Shown: positions 17,773 through 29,541, counted from the stretch's first letter. The stretch is 64,000 bases of DNA from Novosphingobium indicum (GCF_014645195.1 NZ_BMLK01000002.1:124001-188000); one strand, 5' to 3'. The notes: a model not told the origin generated them from the sequence alone. Numbers and translations are program-made.

Positions 17773-18771
17773 ATGGTTGAGGAGGCCCCGCTGGATCCGG
17801 AATGCGCGATCATCGATCCGCACTTGCACCACTGGGACATCAAGCCCGTTCCCGGCGGGCTGCAGGATCCGCAATGCTTCCTCTTCGACGAATCGGTGCA
17901 GACAATTGCCGACAGCGGCCACCGGATCACGCACAGCGTCTTCGTCGAATGCCATGCAATGTATCGGGAGGATGGCCCGCAGGAGATGCGCTCGCTGGGC
18001 GAGACGGAGTTCGCCAATGGCATCGCGGCGATGAGCGCGAGCGGGAACTACGGCCCATGCCGGTTCGCGCACCGGATCGTCGGTAACGTGGACCTTTGCC
18101 TAGGCGAAGGCGCGGCGACGGTTCTGGAGGCCCATTGCCGGGCGGCGGGTGAGCGCTTTCGCGGCATACGCATGAACACCGCATTCAGCGAAGCGGGCCT
18201 GTTCGGCGGGCCTGCGGAAAAGGCAGCCAAGAACCGGCTGGCCGATCCGCGCTTTGTGGAAGGCGCGCGGCAGCTCGCGCGCATGGGGCTCAGCCTCGAT
18301 GTATGGTGCCTGCATCCGCAGCTGCCACAACTGATCGCTCTGGCCGATGCACTGCCGGACCTCGAGATCATCCTGGATCACGTCGGCACGCCCGACTTGC
18401 GCGGTCGTTATGCCGGCAGGGAGGATGAGGCCATGGCCGAATGGCGCGAGGCTATCGCCGGTCTGGCCGAACGTCCCAACGTGCGGGTGAAACTGAGCGG
18501 CATGGGTATGGATGTGACCGGCCGCATGCTGGCACACACCGGACCCGCTGCGTCGAAGGAACTGGCAGCGCGGTGGAAGCCGCTGGTGGAGCATTGCATC
18601 TCCGCCTTCACGCCGCAGCGCTGCATGTTCGCCAGCAATTTCCCGCCGGACAGGAATGCCGCGAGCTACGGCACTGTCTGGAACGCCTTCAAGCGGATCG
18701 CCCAGGGATACAGCGATGCCGAGCGCACCTGGCTGTTCCACGACACGGCCGCCGAGACCTATCGCTTCTGA
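17773..18771 (+). CDS. Amidohydrolase-2 family metal-dependent hydrolase
   Basis: This 332-residue TIM-barrel protein has the HLHHWD metal motif near residue 17 that marks the COG3618 group, which includes 2-pyrone-4,6-dicarboxylate lactonase and L-rhamnono- or L-fuconolactonase-like enzymes. Later barrel residues are visible in ILDHVGTPD and RCMFASNFPPD, the conserved end of the family. An AAGGAGG ribosome site precedes the ATG. It ends 4 bases from the convergent TetR gene. A lactone hydrolysis step is the best guess. Confidence 0.87.
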   Translation: MVEEAPLDPECAIIDPHLHHWDIKPVPGGLQDPQCFLFDESVQTIADSGHRITHSVFVECHAMYREDGPQEMRSLGETEFANGIAAMSASGNYGPCRFAHRIVGNVDLCLGEGAATVLEAHCRAAGERFRGIRMNTAFSEAGLFGGPAEKAAKNRLADPRFVEGARQLARMGLSLDVWCLHPQLPQLIALADALPDLEIILDHVGTPDLRGRYAGREDEAMAEWREAIAGLAERPNVRVKLSGMGMDVTGRMLAHTGPAASKELAARWKPLVEHCISAFTPQRCMFASNFPPDRNAASYGTVWNAFKRIAQGYSDAERTWLFHDTAAETYRF

Positions 18772-18775
18772 GCGG

Positions 18776-19465
18776 CTACCACGCAGTGCGCCCGGCGACG
18801 AGGGTGTCGACCATGGCGTCCACCCAGGCCTCGCGTTCCGCGCGGGGAACCGGCGTGTCGCGCAGGAACGCATGTCCGTACCAGCCGCGTAGCAGGAGGA
18901 TGAAGAACTCCGCCGGCTTTTCGGGCTCGTGGCAGGCGATGCCGTCGGCCTCGGCGCAGCGTTCGATGAATCCGGCGATTTGCTCGATGCCGACGGTCGT
19001 GCTCTCCCTTGCCGCACGGGCGACTTCGGGGAACTGGTGCGAGGCTCCGTAGATCAGCCGGTTCACGTCGAGAAAATCGCCTTCCAGACTGTAGGACAGT
19101 GCGCGGTTGGCATAGGCCTTGAGCCCGGCGCGCAAGTCCGGCGGCCCGTTCGAATCCAGCGAGGCCGCCGCCGACATCTTCGCGATCTGCTGGGTCATGA
19201 TTGCCTGGAACAGGGCTTCCTTGGTGGCGTATCGCGCCTGCAGCGTGGTGCGCGCCACATTGGCGGCCTTGGCGATGCTGCGCATCGAGGCGCCGGCGTA
19301 CCCTTCGCGGCTGAACTCGGCCAGCGCCGCGGAGAGGAGAGCGTTTTCGATTTCCGCCGCATCCTGACTGGTCGGCCGGCCGCGAGGGCGGGAAGGGCGC
19401 TTGGGCGTGCCCTTGCGTGGTTTCCGGGGCGGAGTCTCGGTTCTGCTCGCAGCCTGTTTCGTCAT
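18776..19465 (-). CDS. TetR-family transcriptional regulator
   Basis: The 229-residue protein has a basic N-terminal tail (PRKPRKGTPKRPSRPRGRP) followed by a TetR helix-turn-helix (AALAEFSREGYAGASMRSIAKAAN, TLQARYATKEALFQAIM). The ligand domain is unassigned. The ATG with AGGA six bases upstream was chosen. It is divergent from the first Rieske oxygenase gene and convergent with the amidohydrolase gene, so it may repress either unit. A palindrome lies between it and the oxygenase start. Confidence 0.88.
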   Translation of the reverse strand: MTKQAASRTETPPRKPRKGTPKRPSRPRGRPTSQDAAEIENALLSAALAEFSREGYAGASMRSIAKAANVARTTLQARYATKEALFQAIMTQQIAKMSAAASLDSNGPPDLRAGLKAYANRALSYSLEGDFLDVNRLIYGASHQFPEVARAARESTTVGIEQIAGFIERCAEADGIACHEPEKPAEFFILLLRGWYGHAFLRDTPVPRAEREAWVDAMVDTLVAGRTAW

Positions 19466-19576
19466 ACCCATTCCTGCCAAGAGTGCCCGTAACCGTGAGA
19501 CGCACGGCACAGCCGTCAAAGGCGGCTTGCGGTTAAATAGTCCATGTGGCAGCTTAACGCCAACCGGAGAAAGCGA

Positions 19577-19591
19577 GTCCGTCAAACGGAC
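19577..19591. promoter_or_regulatory. Palindrome before first Rieske oxygenase gene
   Basis: GTCCGTCAAACGGAC has 6-base arms around CAA and lies 20 bases upstream of the oxygenase start, beyond the divergent TetR gene. It could be a TetR operator or a small hairpin in the leader; the sequence alone cannot decide. Confidence 0.4.
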
Positions 19592-19611
19592 CCCGGCGGG
19601 AGAGAGCGACA

Positions 19612-20982
19612 ATGCAGGACGAGAAACCGGGCAGGCTGGTCGACGAAGGGCCGCGCATCGCCGACATCGACTTTTCCGGCTACCGGATGCGCATTGCCAC
19701 CGATCGCTATCATTCGCAGGACTACGCCCGGCGCGAACGCGAGGCGCTGTGGCTGCGGATCTGGCAGGTCGCCGGCCGCTGCGACGACATTCCCGAACCC
19801 GGTGACTGGTTCGAGTACCGGCTGTTCGACCAGTCGTGGATTGTCGTGCGCGGGCGCGACGGAGAGGCTCGTGGTTTCGTCAATGCCTGCCGGCATCGGG
19901 GCAACGCCTTTTGCGAGGGCAGGGGGCATGCCGCCCGGTTCACCTGCCCCTATCACAACTGGTCCTATGGCCTCGACGGCAAGCTGCTGGCCGTGGCGCG
20001 GCCGGACTTCGACGGCACGCTGGAGGATTTCGTCGGCGCCAAGGAAGAGCTTGGCCTGCTGGAAGTGCCGGTGGAGACCTTTGCGGGGTTCATCTTCCTC
20101 AATCCCGATCGCAATGCCGCGCCGCTTTCCGAATTCCTCGGCGAAGCCATGGAGCTGATGGCGCCGTATCGGATCGAGGACATGATCCCTTACGGGCTCA
20201 ACGTGCGCGAGGCGATCGACTGCAACTGGAAGGTCATCATGGATGCCTTTCAGGAGGGATATCACATTCAGGGCGTCCATCCCGAACTGGTCGCGGCGAT
20301 GGACGAATCCCAGGAACGTTACCGCTTCTGCGGCGATCACAGCGTCGCGACGGCACCGTTCGGAAGTTCGAACCTCGAGGGCAGCAGTCTGGAAAAGCAG
20401 GTGGCGGCGATCCACAGTCTGCCTGCGACCTTTCCGGCGGTGGCGAATTGCCTTCCGCGCTTCGACGAACTGCTGGAGGGACACCGCAATGCGGACGGTG
20501 CGATGCCTTCCGTAACCGACATTCCGCTGCGCACCCTGCTGCAGCAGGCGATGCGCGAAAGCTGGGAGGCGAAAGGCCTCGATGTCAGCGGGCTGACGGA
20601 CAACCAGCTCAGCGACAACCACTTCTGGATCCTGTTTCCGAACTTCTTGCTCACCATTCATGCCGGCGAAGGCACGCTTATCATGGCCTATCCGTACGAG
20701 AGCGGGGATACGAACCGCTGCTACTGGCTGGTTCAGAACCTCCAGTGGTTTCCGCCCGAAGACCGGGCCGCAAACCGCGCGCCGCTTACCGAAGTGCGCG
20801 AAGGCGAACACTTCCCGTACTTTCTCGCGCTCGAACAGGATTACGAGCAGATGCAGCACCAGCAGCGCGGGCTGCGCAACACCGCTCAGCCTTACCTCAC
20901 GCTGACACGGCAGGAAGTGCGTCTCGCCCACTACCACGCCTCGATTGCGAGCTGGGTGGAAGGCGCGGAGCGCGAGGGCTGA
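19612..20982 (+). CDS. Rieske non-heme iron oxygenase, alpha subunit (copy 1)
   Basis: This 456-residue protein carries the Rieske [2Fe-2S] ligands in NACRHRGN (CxH) and CPYHNW (CxxH), about residues 87-120, and the mononuclear-iron segment DAFQEGYHIQGVHPEL with two histidines and the bridging aspartate. Such enzymes dioxygenate or demethylate aromatic, terpenoid or steroid-like substrates. It is followed by a small NTF2-like protein and a second, clearly related alpha subunit. No reductase or ferredoxin gene lies beside it, so electrons must come from proteins encoded elsewhere. Confidence 0.92.
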   Translation: MQDEKPGRLVDEGPRIADIDFSGYRMRIATDRYHSQDYARREREALWLRIWQVAGRCDDIPEPGDWFEYRLFDQSWIVVRGRDGEARGFVNACRHRGNAFCEGRGHAARFTCPYHNWSYGLDGKLLAVARPDFDGTLEDFVGAKEELGLLEVPVETFAGFIFLNPDRNAAPLSEFLGEAMELMAPYRIEDMIPYGLNVREAIDCNWKVIMDAFQEGYHIQGVHPELVAAMDESQERYRFCGDHSVATAPFGSSNLEGSSLEKQVAAIHSLPATFPAVANCLPRFDELLEGHRNADGAMPSVTDIPLRTLLQQAMRESWEAKGLDVSGLTDNQLSDNHFWILFPNFLLTIHAGEGTLIMAYPYESGDTNRCYWLVQNLQWFPPEDRAANRAPLTEVREGEHFPYFLALEQDYEQMQHQQRGLRNTAQPYLTLTRQEVRLAHYHASIASWVEGAEREG

Positions 20983-21029
20983 CCCGCGCGGGTGCCGCGA
21001 CGAAAAAAGACAAGTGGGAGAAAGCCGCA

Positions 21030-21488
21030 ATGGAAGTGATCACTGCAACCGCCACGACGAGCGAGAAGGGACCGCTCACCAGGCTGGTCGAGGCCTACAG
21101 CGAAGCGGTCGCCCGCCTCGCCGCGCGGGGCGTTTCCTCGCCCGCGGACTGGGAACCGCTGACAGAGTATATCGCCAGGGACGAGTTCAAGCGCGTCGGG
21201 GCCTATCTGGAGGAACTCGACTGGGACCAGTACTGCCGCTTTATGACCGAGTGGGTCGGCGGCGGCACGCGTTTCGAGATGACCATGTTCCGCATCACTG
21301 AAGCCGGACGGGTCGTGATCCAGGAGATCGAGGAGCGCCACTATCGCGGCGATGAATTCATCCGCAAGAACGTGATCGCGCTTTATGTCTTCAACGATCA
21401 GAACAAGATCGCCCATCTCGACATCTACGAACAGGCGAAGGATTCCGGCCGCTGGATCATGGAAGCCGCCGATGCGGCGATGGCCTGA
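21030..21488 (+). CDS. NTF2-like (SnoaL/beta-subunit-like) protein
   Basis: This 152-residue protein begins behind GGGAG and is predicted to have the cystatin-like NTF2 fold, from its FEMTMFRITEAGRVVIQEIEE and IALYVFNDQNKIAHLDIYEQ strands. Ring-hydroxylating beta subunits share this fold but are usually 170-190 residues; it could equally be a SnoaL-like cyclase or epoxide hydrolase. It sits 47 bases after copy 1 of the oxygenase alpha subunit, so it likely works with it. A similar protein follows the second alpha subunit. Confidence 0.75.
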   Translation: MEVITATATTSEKGPLTRLVEAYSEAVARLAARGVSSPADWEPLTEYIARDEFKRVGAYLEELDWDQYCRFMTEWVGGGTRFEMTMFRITEAGRVVIQEIEERHYRGDEFIRKNVIALYVFNDQNKIAHLDIYEQAKDSGRWIMEAADAAMA

Positions 21489-21564
21489 GGCGACGGGCAA
21501 GCCTGGCATTTTCGAATTCAATGAGCACGATCGGGCACTGTGCCATTGTGTTGCCTTAAATAAG

Positions 21565-21580
21565 AATGTATCTATACATT
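21565..21580. promoter_or_regulatory. AT-rich palindrome before second Rieske gene, likely operator
   Basis: AATGTATCTATACATT has perfect 7-base arms around CT and lies in an AT-rich stretch unlike its surroundings. A candidate promoter, TTGCCT then TATACA 16 bases later, overlaps it. This is where a TetR-type repressor would act, and TetR genes flank the cluster on both sides. The start of the second Rieske gene is 67 bases downstream. Confidence 0.55.
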
Positions 21581-21647
21581 TATCAATAAAATACATGGGA
21601 TGCCCTGCGCAGGGGCAGGCTTCGAAGCCGAGGGAAAGGTTGATGCG

Positions 21648-22991
21648 ATGACTGAACAGACCGCCGTAAAGCCATTCAAGGAAATAGATTTTTCGGCCTT
21701 TAACTGGCGTATCGGTACGGATCGCTACACCTCCGAAGAGGTGCAGGAGCGTGAGAAGGAGCAGATCTGGAGCAAGGTGTGGCAGATCGTCGGCCGCGCC
21801 GATGAACTTCCGGAAAGCGGCGACTGGAAAGTCTATTCGCTGTTCGATCAGTCCTATGTGATCGTGCGCGGGCGCGACGGTGTGATCCGCGGTTTCGTCA
21901 ACGCCTGCCGCCACCGCGGCAACATCCTGTGCGCGGAGAAGAAGGGGCACTCCGGACGCTTCACCTGCCCCTATCACCTCTGGACCTATGGTCTCGACGG
22001 CAAGCTGATCGGCGTCGCCCGGCCGGATCTTGTCGGGGATATCGACAAGGGCGCGCATGGCCTGATCGAAGTGCCGGTCGATACCTTTGCAGGCTTCATC
22101 TTCCTCAATCCCGACAAGGCCGCCAAGTCTCTCGCCGAGTTCCTCGGGGCGGAGGTCGTCGAGCGCCTGTCTGCCTACAAGCTCGACGAAATGACCCCGG
22201 TGGGCATGGACGTTCGCGAGGAACTCGACTGCAACTGGAAGGTCGTGATCGACGCCTTTTCGGAGGGTTACCACATCATCGGCGTCCATCCCGAACTGCT
22301 CTCGGTGATCGACCTCGAGGCGGGCAACAGCCGGCACGGGTTCTTCGGCGATCACGGCATGGCGGTTTCCCCCTTCGAAGTGAAGCGCACGGCGGAATGC
22401 TCGCTGGAGGAACAGGTCGAGGGCATTCGCAGCCTGCCCGGCACGTTTCCGACCGTCGCGGAAGTGCTGCCGCGCTTCGAGGAACTGGTTGCCGGCTATC
22501 GCGATGAAGACGGGGCTCTCGCCTTCCCTGAGGGCGTTACGGTGCGGACGCTGCTGCAACAGGCGACGCGCGAGACGCTGACAGGCAAGGGCCTCGATGT
22601 CAGCGGGCTTAGCGACGACCAGATGAGCGACAATCAGGGCTGGTTCCTGTTCCCCAACTTCTTCATGACAATCCGCGCGGGCGAGGCGACGACGATCATG
22701 GCCTATCCGCATCCCAGCGGCGATCCGAACAAGTGCATCTGGCACGTCACCGCCTACATGTGGCTGCCCGAGGCCGTGCGGGCGCAGTACCGCGCGGAGC
22801 CGATCGAAGTGACCGAAGCCGGCAGCTATCCCTATTTCCTCGCGCTGCAGCAGGACTACGAGCAGATGCCGCGCCAGCAGCAAGGGCTGCGCAACAAGGG
22901 CCTCGATCACATGTCGCTGATCCACGAGGAACTGAGCATCGCCCGGTTCCATACCGTCCTCGACCGCTATCTCGCCGCGCAGGCCGCCTGA
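21648..22991 (+). CDS. Rieske non-heme iron oxygenase, alpha subunit (copy 2)
   Basis: This 447-residue protein closely resembles copy 1: the Rieske ligands are in NACRHRGN and CPYHLW, and the iron site in DAFSEGYHIIGVHPEL. The two share long matched blocks such as the DVSGL...SDN region and the C-terminal YPYFLAL...QDYEQM segment, so they look like a tandem duplication that has diverged. The ATG after GAGGGAAAGG was chosen; an upstream in-frame ATG lacks such a site. It has its own promoter region with a palindrome. Confidence 0.92.
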   Translation: MTEQTAVKPFKEIDFSAFNWRIGTDRYTSEEVQEREKEQIWSKVWQIVGRADELPESGDWKVYSLFDQSYVIVRGRDGVIRGFVNACRHRGNILCAEKKGHSGRFTCPYHLWTYGLDGKLIGVARPDLVGDIDKGAHGLIEVPVDTFAGFIFLNPDKAAKSLAEFLGAEVVERLSAYKLDEMTPVGMDVREELDCNWKVVIDAFSEGYHIIGVHPELLSVIDLEAGNSRHGFFGDHGMAVSPFEVKRTAECSLEEQVEGIRSLPGTFPTVAEVLPRFEELVAGYRDEDGALAFPEGVTVRTLLQQATRETLTGKGLDVSGLSDDQMSDNQGWFLFPNFFMTIRAGEATTIMAYPHPSGDPNKCIWHVTAYMWLPEAVRAQYRAEPIEVTEAGSYPYFLALQQDYEQMPRQQQGLRNKGLDHMSLIHEELSIARFHTVLDRYLAAQAA

Positions 22992-23005
22992 CCGGAGCCA
23001 GACCC

Positions 23006-23476
23006 ATGAAAATGTACGAAATCGCAGACATAATCGATGGCTACAGGGGCCTCTCGCGCAAGGCGCTGGAATACGGGGAGACGACCAAGGCGCTGGTCGA
23101 TGCCTCCAAGCAGACCGGCTTCGATGCCTCCCGCTGGGACGAGATCGCCGCTTTCCTCGATCCCGAAAGCTTCGAGCGTGTCGGGAACTTCAAGGAAGTG
23201 ATGGACTGGCCCAGCTACCGCGATTTCCTGGCAGGCTGGGCGCCGACGGCGGAATGGGAGTGCTCGTTCAAGCGCGTGACCGAGAAGGGCAACCTCGTCC
23301 TGCTCGAGTTGGAGGAGCGCACGACCATGGGCGGCGTGCAGAATGCCGTCAATTCGCTGTCGGTCTATGCGTTCGATCAGGACGGAAAAATCCGGCACCT
23401 CGACATATACCTGCAGATGCCTCTCCCCGATCCGGCGATGCTGGCCAGCTACGCCGACGTCGATATTAGCGGGTGA
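23006..23476 (+). CDS. NTF2-like protein paired with second Rieske subunit
   Basis: This 156-residue protein has the same general layout as the one after copy 1 (ERVGNFKEVMDWPSYRDFL, VYAFDQDGKIRHLDIYLQ), which supports duplication of an alpha-plus-NTF2 pair. It begins 14 bases after copy 2. It may be a short beta subunit or a SnoaL-like enzyme. No catalytic residue can be named. Confidence 0.75.
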   Translation: MKMYEIADIIDGYRGLSRKALEYGETTKALVDASKQTGFDASRWDEIAAFLDPESFERVGNFKEVMDWPSYRDFLAGWAPTAEWECSFKRVTEKGNLVLLELEERTTMGGVQNAVNSLSVYAFDQDGKIRHLDIYLQMPLPDPAMLASYADVDISG

Positions 23477-23508
23477 CATTCGGGCGAGGCGTGCTCTAGT
23501 CCCAAGTC

Positions 23509-24197
23509 ATGGACGCAGGAACCACGACCAGACTGTTCACCGGAAAGCCGGTCCGCAAGCCGCGCAGCGATGGGCGCAGGCCGGGTCGGCCAACGCGCGA
23601 GATGATCGAGCAGCGCAACGAGGAACTGCTCGACAGCTCGCTCGATCTGTTTCTGGATCGCGGTTTCGAAGCCACAACGATCGACACGATCTGCGCCGAA
23701 GTGGGCATGTCGCGGCGCACGATCTACTCGCGCTATGGCGACAAAGAGACGCTGTTCAAGGCGGCGCTGCAGCGGGCCATAGACCAGTGGATCATCCCGG
23801 TGGATCGGCTGCGCGAGCAGGAGTGCGACGACCTCGAGGACACGCTCGTTGCGGTGGCGCAGCTGTGGGTGTCCAACATCAAGAAGAAGTCCGGCATGCG
23901 GCTCGTGCGCATTGCCAATACGGAGGTCTTCCGCAGTCCTGAAATCGCCGCCTACCTCTGGGAACGGACGGCGGGGCCGACGCTGGGATACATCACCGAT
24001 CTGCTCGAACGCCGCTTGCGGCCCGATGCGGCCACCGTGCCGGATGCGCACGATGCAGCCGCGTCTTTCCTGATCCTCGTCGTCGAGGGATCGGTACAAC
24101 TGGCGCTGTGGGGCCAGATGGCCCCCGACGACTACGACCGCCAGATCCGCTATCGCACGCGCCTGTTCCTCAAGGGTGCGCTGGCCGCGCCCGACGC

Positions 24198-24201
<4 letters not shown>
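23509..24201 (+). CDS. TetR-family transcriptional regulator
   Basis: This 230-residue protein has a basic N-terminal extension (KPRSDGRRPGRPTREMIEQR) and a typical TetR helix-turn-helix (LDRGFEATTIDTICAEVGMSRRTIYSRYGDKETLFKA). It follows the second NTF2-like gene by 32 bases and reads the same way, so it may be co-transcribed and feed back on the oxygenase genes. Its last 4 bases overlap the end of the convergent ppsA gene. Ligand unknown. Confidence 0.88.
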
Positions 24202-26585
<2,384 letters not shown>

Positions 26586-26613
26586 CGGTTCGGCCTCTCT
26601 TTGTTATCGTTGT

Positions 26614-27756
26614 CTAGTGTCCGGGGTGCGCCCCGGCGGGGAAGCTTTCCGCTTTCCGACGCTTGAGCGCGCGTGAGATAAGCAGTTCTTCCATCAGGTT
26701 TTCCCAAGTGATGTAGCCCAGGCAAAGTCCATCGTCGGCCGCCACGCCGACAGCCTTTGTCCCACTGGCCAGCATTGGGATGATCTCGTCCATGCGGGTC
26801 CATTGCGACACTTGCGGGATGTCCAGCATGACCTGCCCGATCGGGGTGTCGGGGCCGGGACCGGCAAGCGCATGAATGATCCCGTCGCGGGTCAGAAAAC
26901 CGACGAGATGACCATGATGGTCGAGCACGGGAAATTCGCCCTGATCGGAATGGATCAGCGTGCTTGCCGCTGTGGCGACGGGATCGCTTGCCTGCAGCCG
27001 CACGAAGTTGTCGATCATCGATTCCCGTGCGGTCTTGCCTGCCGTGATATCGCGCAGCGCCACAATGCCGGTTTCCGAACCCGCAGCGAAATAGACGAAG
27101 ACCGCGATCAGGACGAGGATGATGTTGCTTGAGAATATGCCGGCCACGCCCAGCAGGATCGCGCAAAACTGACCGATTCCGGCAGCAACGCGGGTGCCCT
27201 GCGAATGACCGAGCCACGCTGAGAGACCGGCACGCAGCACGCGGCCTCCGTCCATCGGAAAGGCCGGGATCAGGTTGAACAGGAACAGGAAGAGATTGAT
27301 GTAGGCAAGCTGGGCAATCATCCCCTGCACACCGCCACCAAGCTGGATCTCCTCGGCCGACGGCATCCTGCCCAGAACCAGCAGCAGGCCGAGCGCGATT
27401 GCCAGCGTGACCAGCGGCCCGGCTATGGCGATCACGAACTCCGCGCGCGGTTCCTCTGGAATACGTTCGAGCCGCGATACGCCGCCGATGGGAAGCAGCA
27501 CCACTTCGGGCGTGCGCACACCGAACCGTCTCGCTGCAAAAATGTGGCCGAACTCGTGCAGGACGACGCAGAAGAAGACCAGACAGATGAGTGTGATGAT
27601 ATGAAGCGCGGCGGTCGGACCTCCGGTTGCCCAGCCTCCAATGCCCACCCAGAGCAAGAGCAGGAAAAAGGTCGCGTGAATGCGGACGGCGGTGCCTTTG
27701 ACGGTTCCGATCGAGAAGGACCAGCGGCGCCCCATGGCTGATGCAGTATGACTCAT
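26614..27756 (-). CDS. M50 site-2-type membrane protease with CBS domains
   Basis: The 380-residue protein has several membrane segments, the zinc motif HEFGH near residue 68, and the second family motif NLIPAFPMDGGRVLRA. The C-terminal 120 residues form two CBS domains, which may sense adenosine nucleotides. Proteins of this layout cleave within the membrane and are often involved in envelope stress, but targets are unknown here. It reads toward ppsA. A second in-frame ATG seven codons downstream is an alternative start. Confidence 0.88.
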   Translation of the reverse strand: MSHTASAMGRRWSFSIGTVKGTAVRIHATFFLLLLWVGIGGWATGGPTAALHIITLICLVFFCVVLHEFGHIFAARRFGVRTPEVVLLPIGGVSRLERIPEEPRAEFVIAIAGPLVTLAIALGLLLVLGRMPSAEEIQLGGGVQGMIAQLAYINLFLFLFNLIPAFPMDGGRVLRAGLSAWLGHSQGTRVAAGIGQFCAILLGVAGIFSSNIILVLIAVFVYFAAGSETGIVALRDITAGKTARESMIDNFVRLQASDPVATAASTLIHSDQGEFPVLDHHGHLVGFLTRDGIIHALAGPGPDTPIGQVMLDIPQVSQWTRMDEIIPMLASGTKAVGVAADDGLCLGYITWENLMEELLISRALKRRKAESFPAGAHPGH

Positions 27757-27957
27757 TACGACCCGCGCGTTTCCAAGCGACTCTGACGGTTATCTTGCGC
27801 GGCGACTATGAACCCTTGTGTACACATGGTCCACCGGTAGGGCATCCGGTGTGGCCATGCGTTGATCCGTCTCAACGTTTTGCTGGACATCGGTTTTTTG
27901 AATGGCAGGGCAGGCGCTGCGCGACCGTTGCCAAGCCCTGCAGATAATCCCGAGCGA

Positions 27958-28269
27958 TCAGCCGTGCGCCGACGTCCAGGCGCCCATTAAGCCGAGATAG
28001 ATGTCGAGGTTCTCGAACCCCTTGCTGGCGAGCCAGCCCGCGGCCACGGCCGCCCGCATGCCGCTGGCGCACATCAGCGTGTAGTCGCCATCCTTGTCCC
28101 GTTCCTGGCAGCGCTTGTTCAGTTCGCCCACATAGATGTGCCGCGATCCCTCGATAGCCTCGGCGGCCCGCTGATCGGCGGCGCGGACGTCGAGCAGGGT
28201 CCATCCCTCCGGGGCGTGCGACACCCTTCGCTCGACGGTGTCGGTGCCGACCATCGGAGTATGCTCCAT
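27958..28269 (-). CDS. Rhodanese-like single-domain protein
   Basis: This 103-residue protein has the rhodanese fold with TLLDVRAADQRAAEAIEGSRHI at the start and an active-site cysteine in MCASGMRA near residue 68. It might transfer sulfur or bind it, in the cytoplasm. It lies alone between the M50 protease and the divergent NAD-dependent reductase. The 200-base gap between it and the protease holds no recognised gene. Confidence 0.85.
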   Translation of the reverse strand: MEHTPMVGTDTVERRVSHAPEGWTLLDVRAADQRAAEAIEGSRHIYVGELNKRCQERDKDGDYTLMCASGMRAAVAAGWLASKGFENLDIYLGLMGAWTSAHG

Positions 28270-28315
28270 GGCTTTGGCTTGGACAGATGCGAAAGACCCG
28301 GGGTTTTGAATTTTT

Positions 28316-28342
28316 CCAAAAGCAAGAATTCTCTCCTTTTGG
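28316..28342. repeat. Inverted repeat in divergent promoter region
   Basis: CCAAAAG and CTTTTGG are separated by 13 bases in an AT-rich stretch between the rhodanese gene and the divergent reductase gene. It could be an operator for either. Support is limited to the symmetry and the position. Confidence 0.35.
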
Positions 28343-28530
28343 GAATTTCAACGCGACCGACCAACTCTCGTTCGAACCCGTTTAGGGAGCATGGGACGCA
28401 GGCATAGATCGGCGTGGCGCTTCTGTGCTGGCCTGCCTTGGCGAAGCCGCCCATGCCCGGTACCTGTAGCGGCAGAGGGAAATCCGATGCCGCGGGCTTG
28501 CCAACCCGGCGCGGTGCGATGGGGACAAGC

Positions 28531-29529
28531 ATGACGGATACGGACACCAAGATAACGCTGGTCACCGGCGGCAGCGGTTTTGTGGGCAGCCACATCGTGC
28601 GACAGCTGGTGGAGCAGGGGCGCAAGGTGCGCGTGCTGCTGCGCAAGAGCAGCAATCAGCACGCGATAAAGGGGCTGCCGGTTGAGATCGTCTATGGCGA
28701 CGTGCTCGATCCGGAATCGCTGCGCAAGGCCATGGAGGGCTGCGGCACGGTCTTCTACAGCGTCGTCGATCCGCGCTTCTGGCTGACCGATCAGACCCCG
28801 ATCTTCCGCAACAACGTCGATGGGCTGGTGAACGCGATGGATGCGGCGCTGGAATGCGGCATCGAGCGTTTCGTCTTCACGAGCACCATGGGCACGCTGG
28901 GCATCAACCCTGACGGCCCGGTGACAGAGGACATCCCGTTCAACTGGCTCGACCGCGCGCCACCCTACATCAAGGCGCGGCTCGAGGCGGAAAACCGCCT
29001 GCTGGCCTATTGTCGGGACAAGGGGCTGCCGGGCGTGGCGCTTTGCATCGCCAATACCTACGGGCCGGAAGACTACCAGCCGACCCCGCACAATCATGCG
29101 CTGTGGGACGTGGCCCGCGGGGCGATGCCGATCGGCATCGATGTGGGGCAGCCGACCGTCGACATCCGCGACGCGGCGCAGGCCGCGTTGCTGGCCGAAA
29201 AGCACGGCCGCATCGGCGAGCGCTACATCATTGCGAACGAATATGTCCGCAACCGCGACTTCTACGCGATGGCGACGAAGATCCGCGGCAACAAGTCGCC
29301 GCGTTTCCTGCCCTACAAGGTCGGCTATGGCATCGCCTGGGTGGCGGAGCGCGTGATGAAGCTGCTGGGCCGCAAGGATTTCCTCGTCAGTACCGATGCC
29401 ATGTACCTGTCCGATGTGTTTCGCGAACTGGACAACGGCAAGGCGCGCCGCGAACTCGGCTGGAACCCGCGCCCGCTCGAAGAAACCGTGCGCGATGCCA
29501 TCGCGTGGTTTGCCAAGCGGGAAGGGTAA
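28531..29529 (+). CDS. NAD-dependent epimerase/reductase, extended SDR
   Basis: The 332-residue protein is an extended SDR of the dihydroflavonol 4-reductase or 3-beta-hydroxysteroid dehydrogenase type. The cofactor motif is TGGSGFVGSHIV. The active site tyrosine lies in PPYIKARLEAE, where the usual YxxxK reads YxxxR, a change worth checking. The start chosen has GGGGA seven bases upstream; another in-frame ATG lies 12 bases upstream. The substrate could be a sterol- or flavonoid-like ketone, but this is only a family guess. Confidence 0.83.
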   Translation: MTDTDTKITLVTGGSGFVGSHIVRQLVEQGRKVRVLLRKSSNQHAIKGLPVEIVYGDVLDPESLRKAMEGCGTVFYSVVDPRFWLTDQTPIFRNNVDGLVNAMDAALECGIERFVFTSTMGTLGINPDGPVTEDIPFNWLDRAPPYIKARLEAENRLLAYCRDKGLPGVALCIANTYGPEDYQPTPHNHALWDVARGAMPIGIDVGQPTVDIRDAAQAALLAEKHGRIGERYIIANEYVRNRDFYAMATKIRGNKSPRFLPYKVGYGIAWVAERVMKLLGRKDFLVSTDAMYLSDVFRELDNGKARRELGWNPRPLEETVRDAIAWFAKREG

Positions 29530-29541
29530 CCGCGCCTATTC

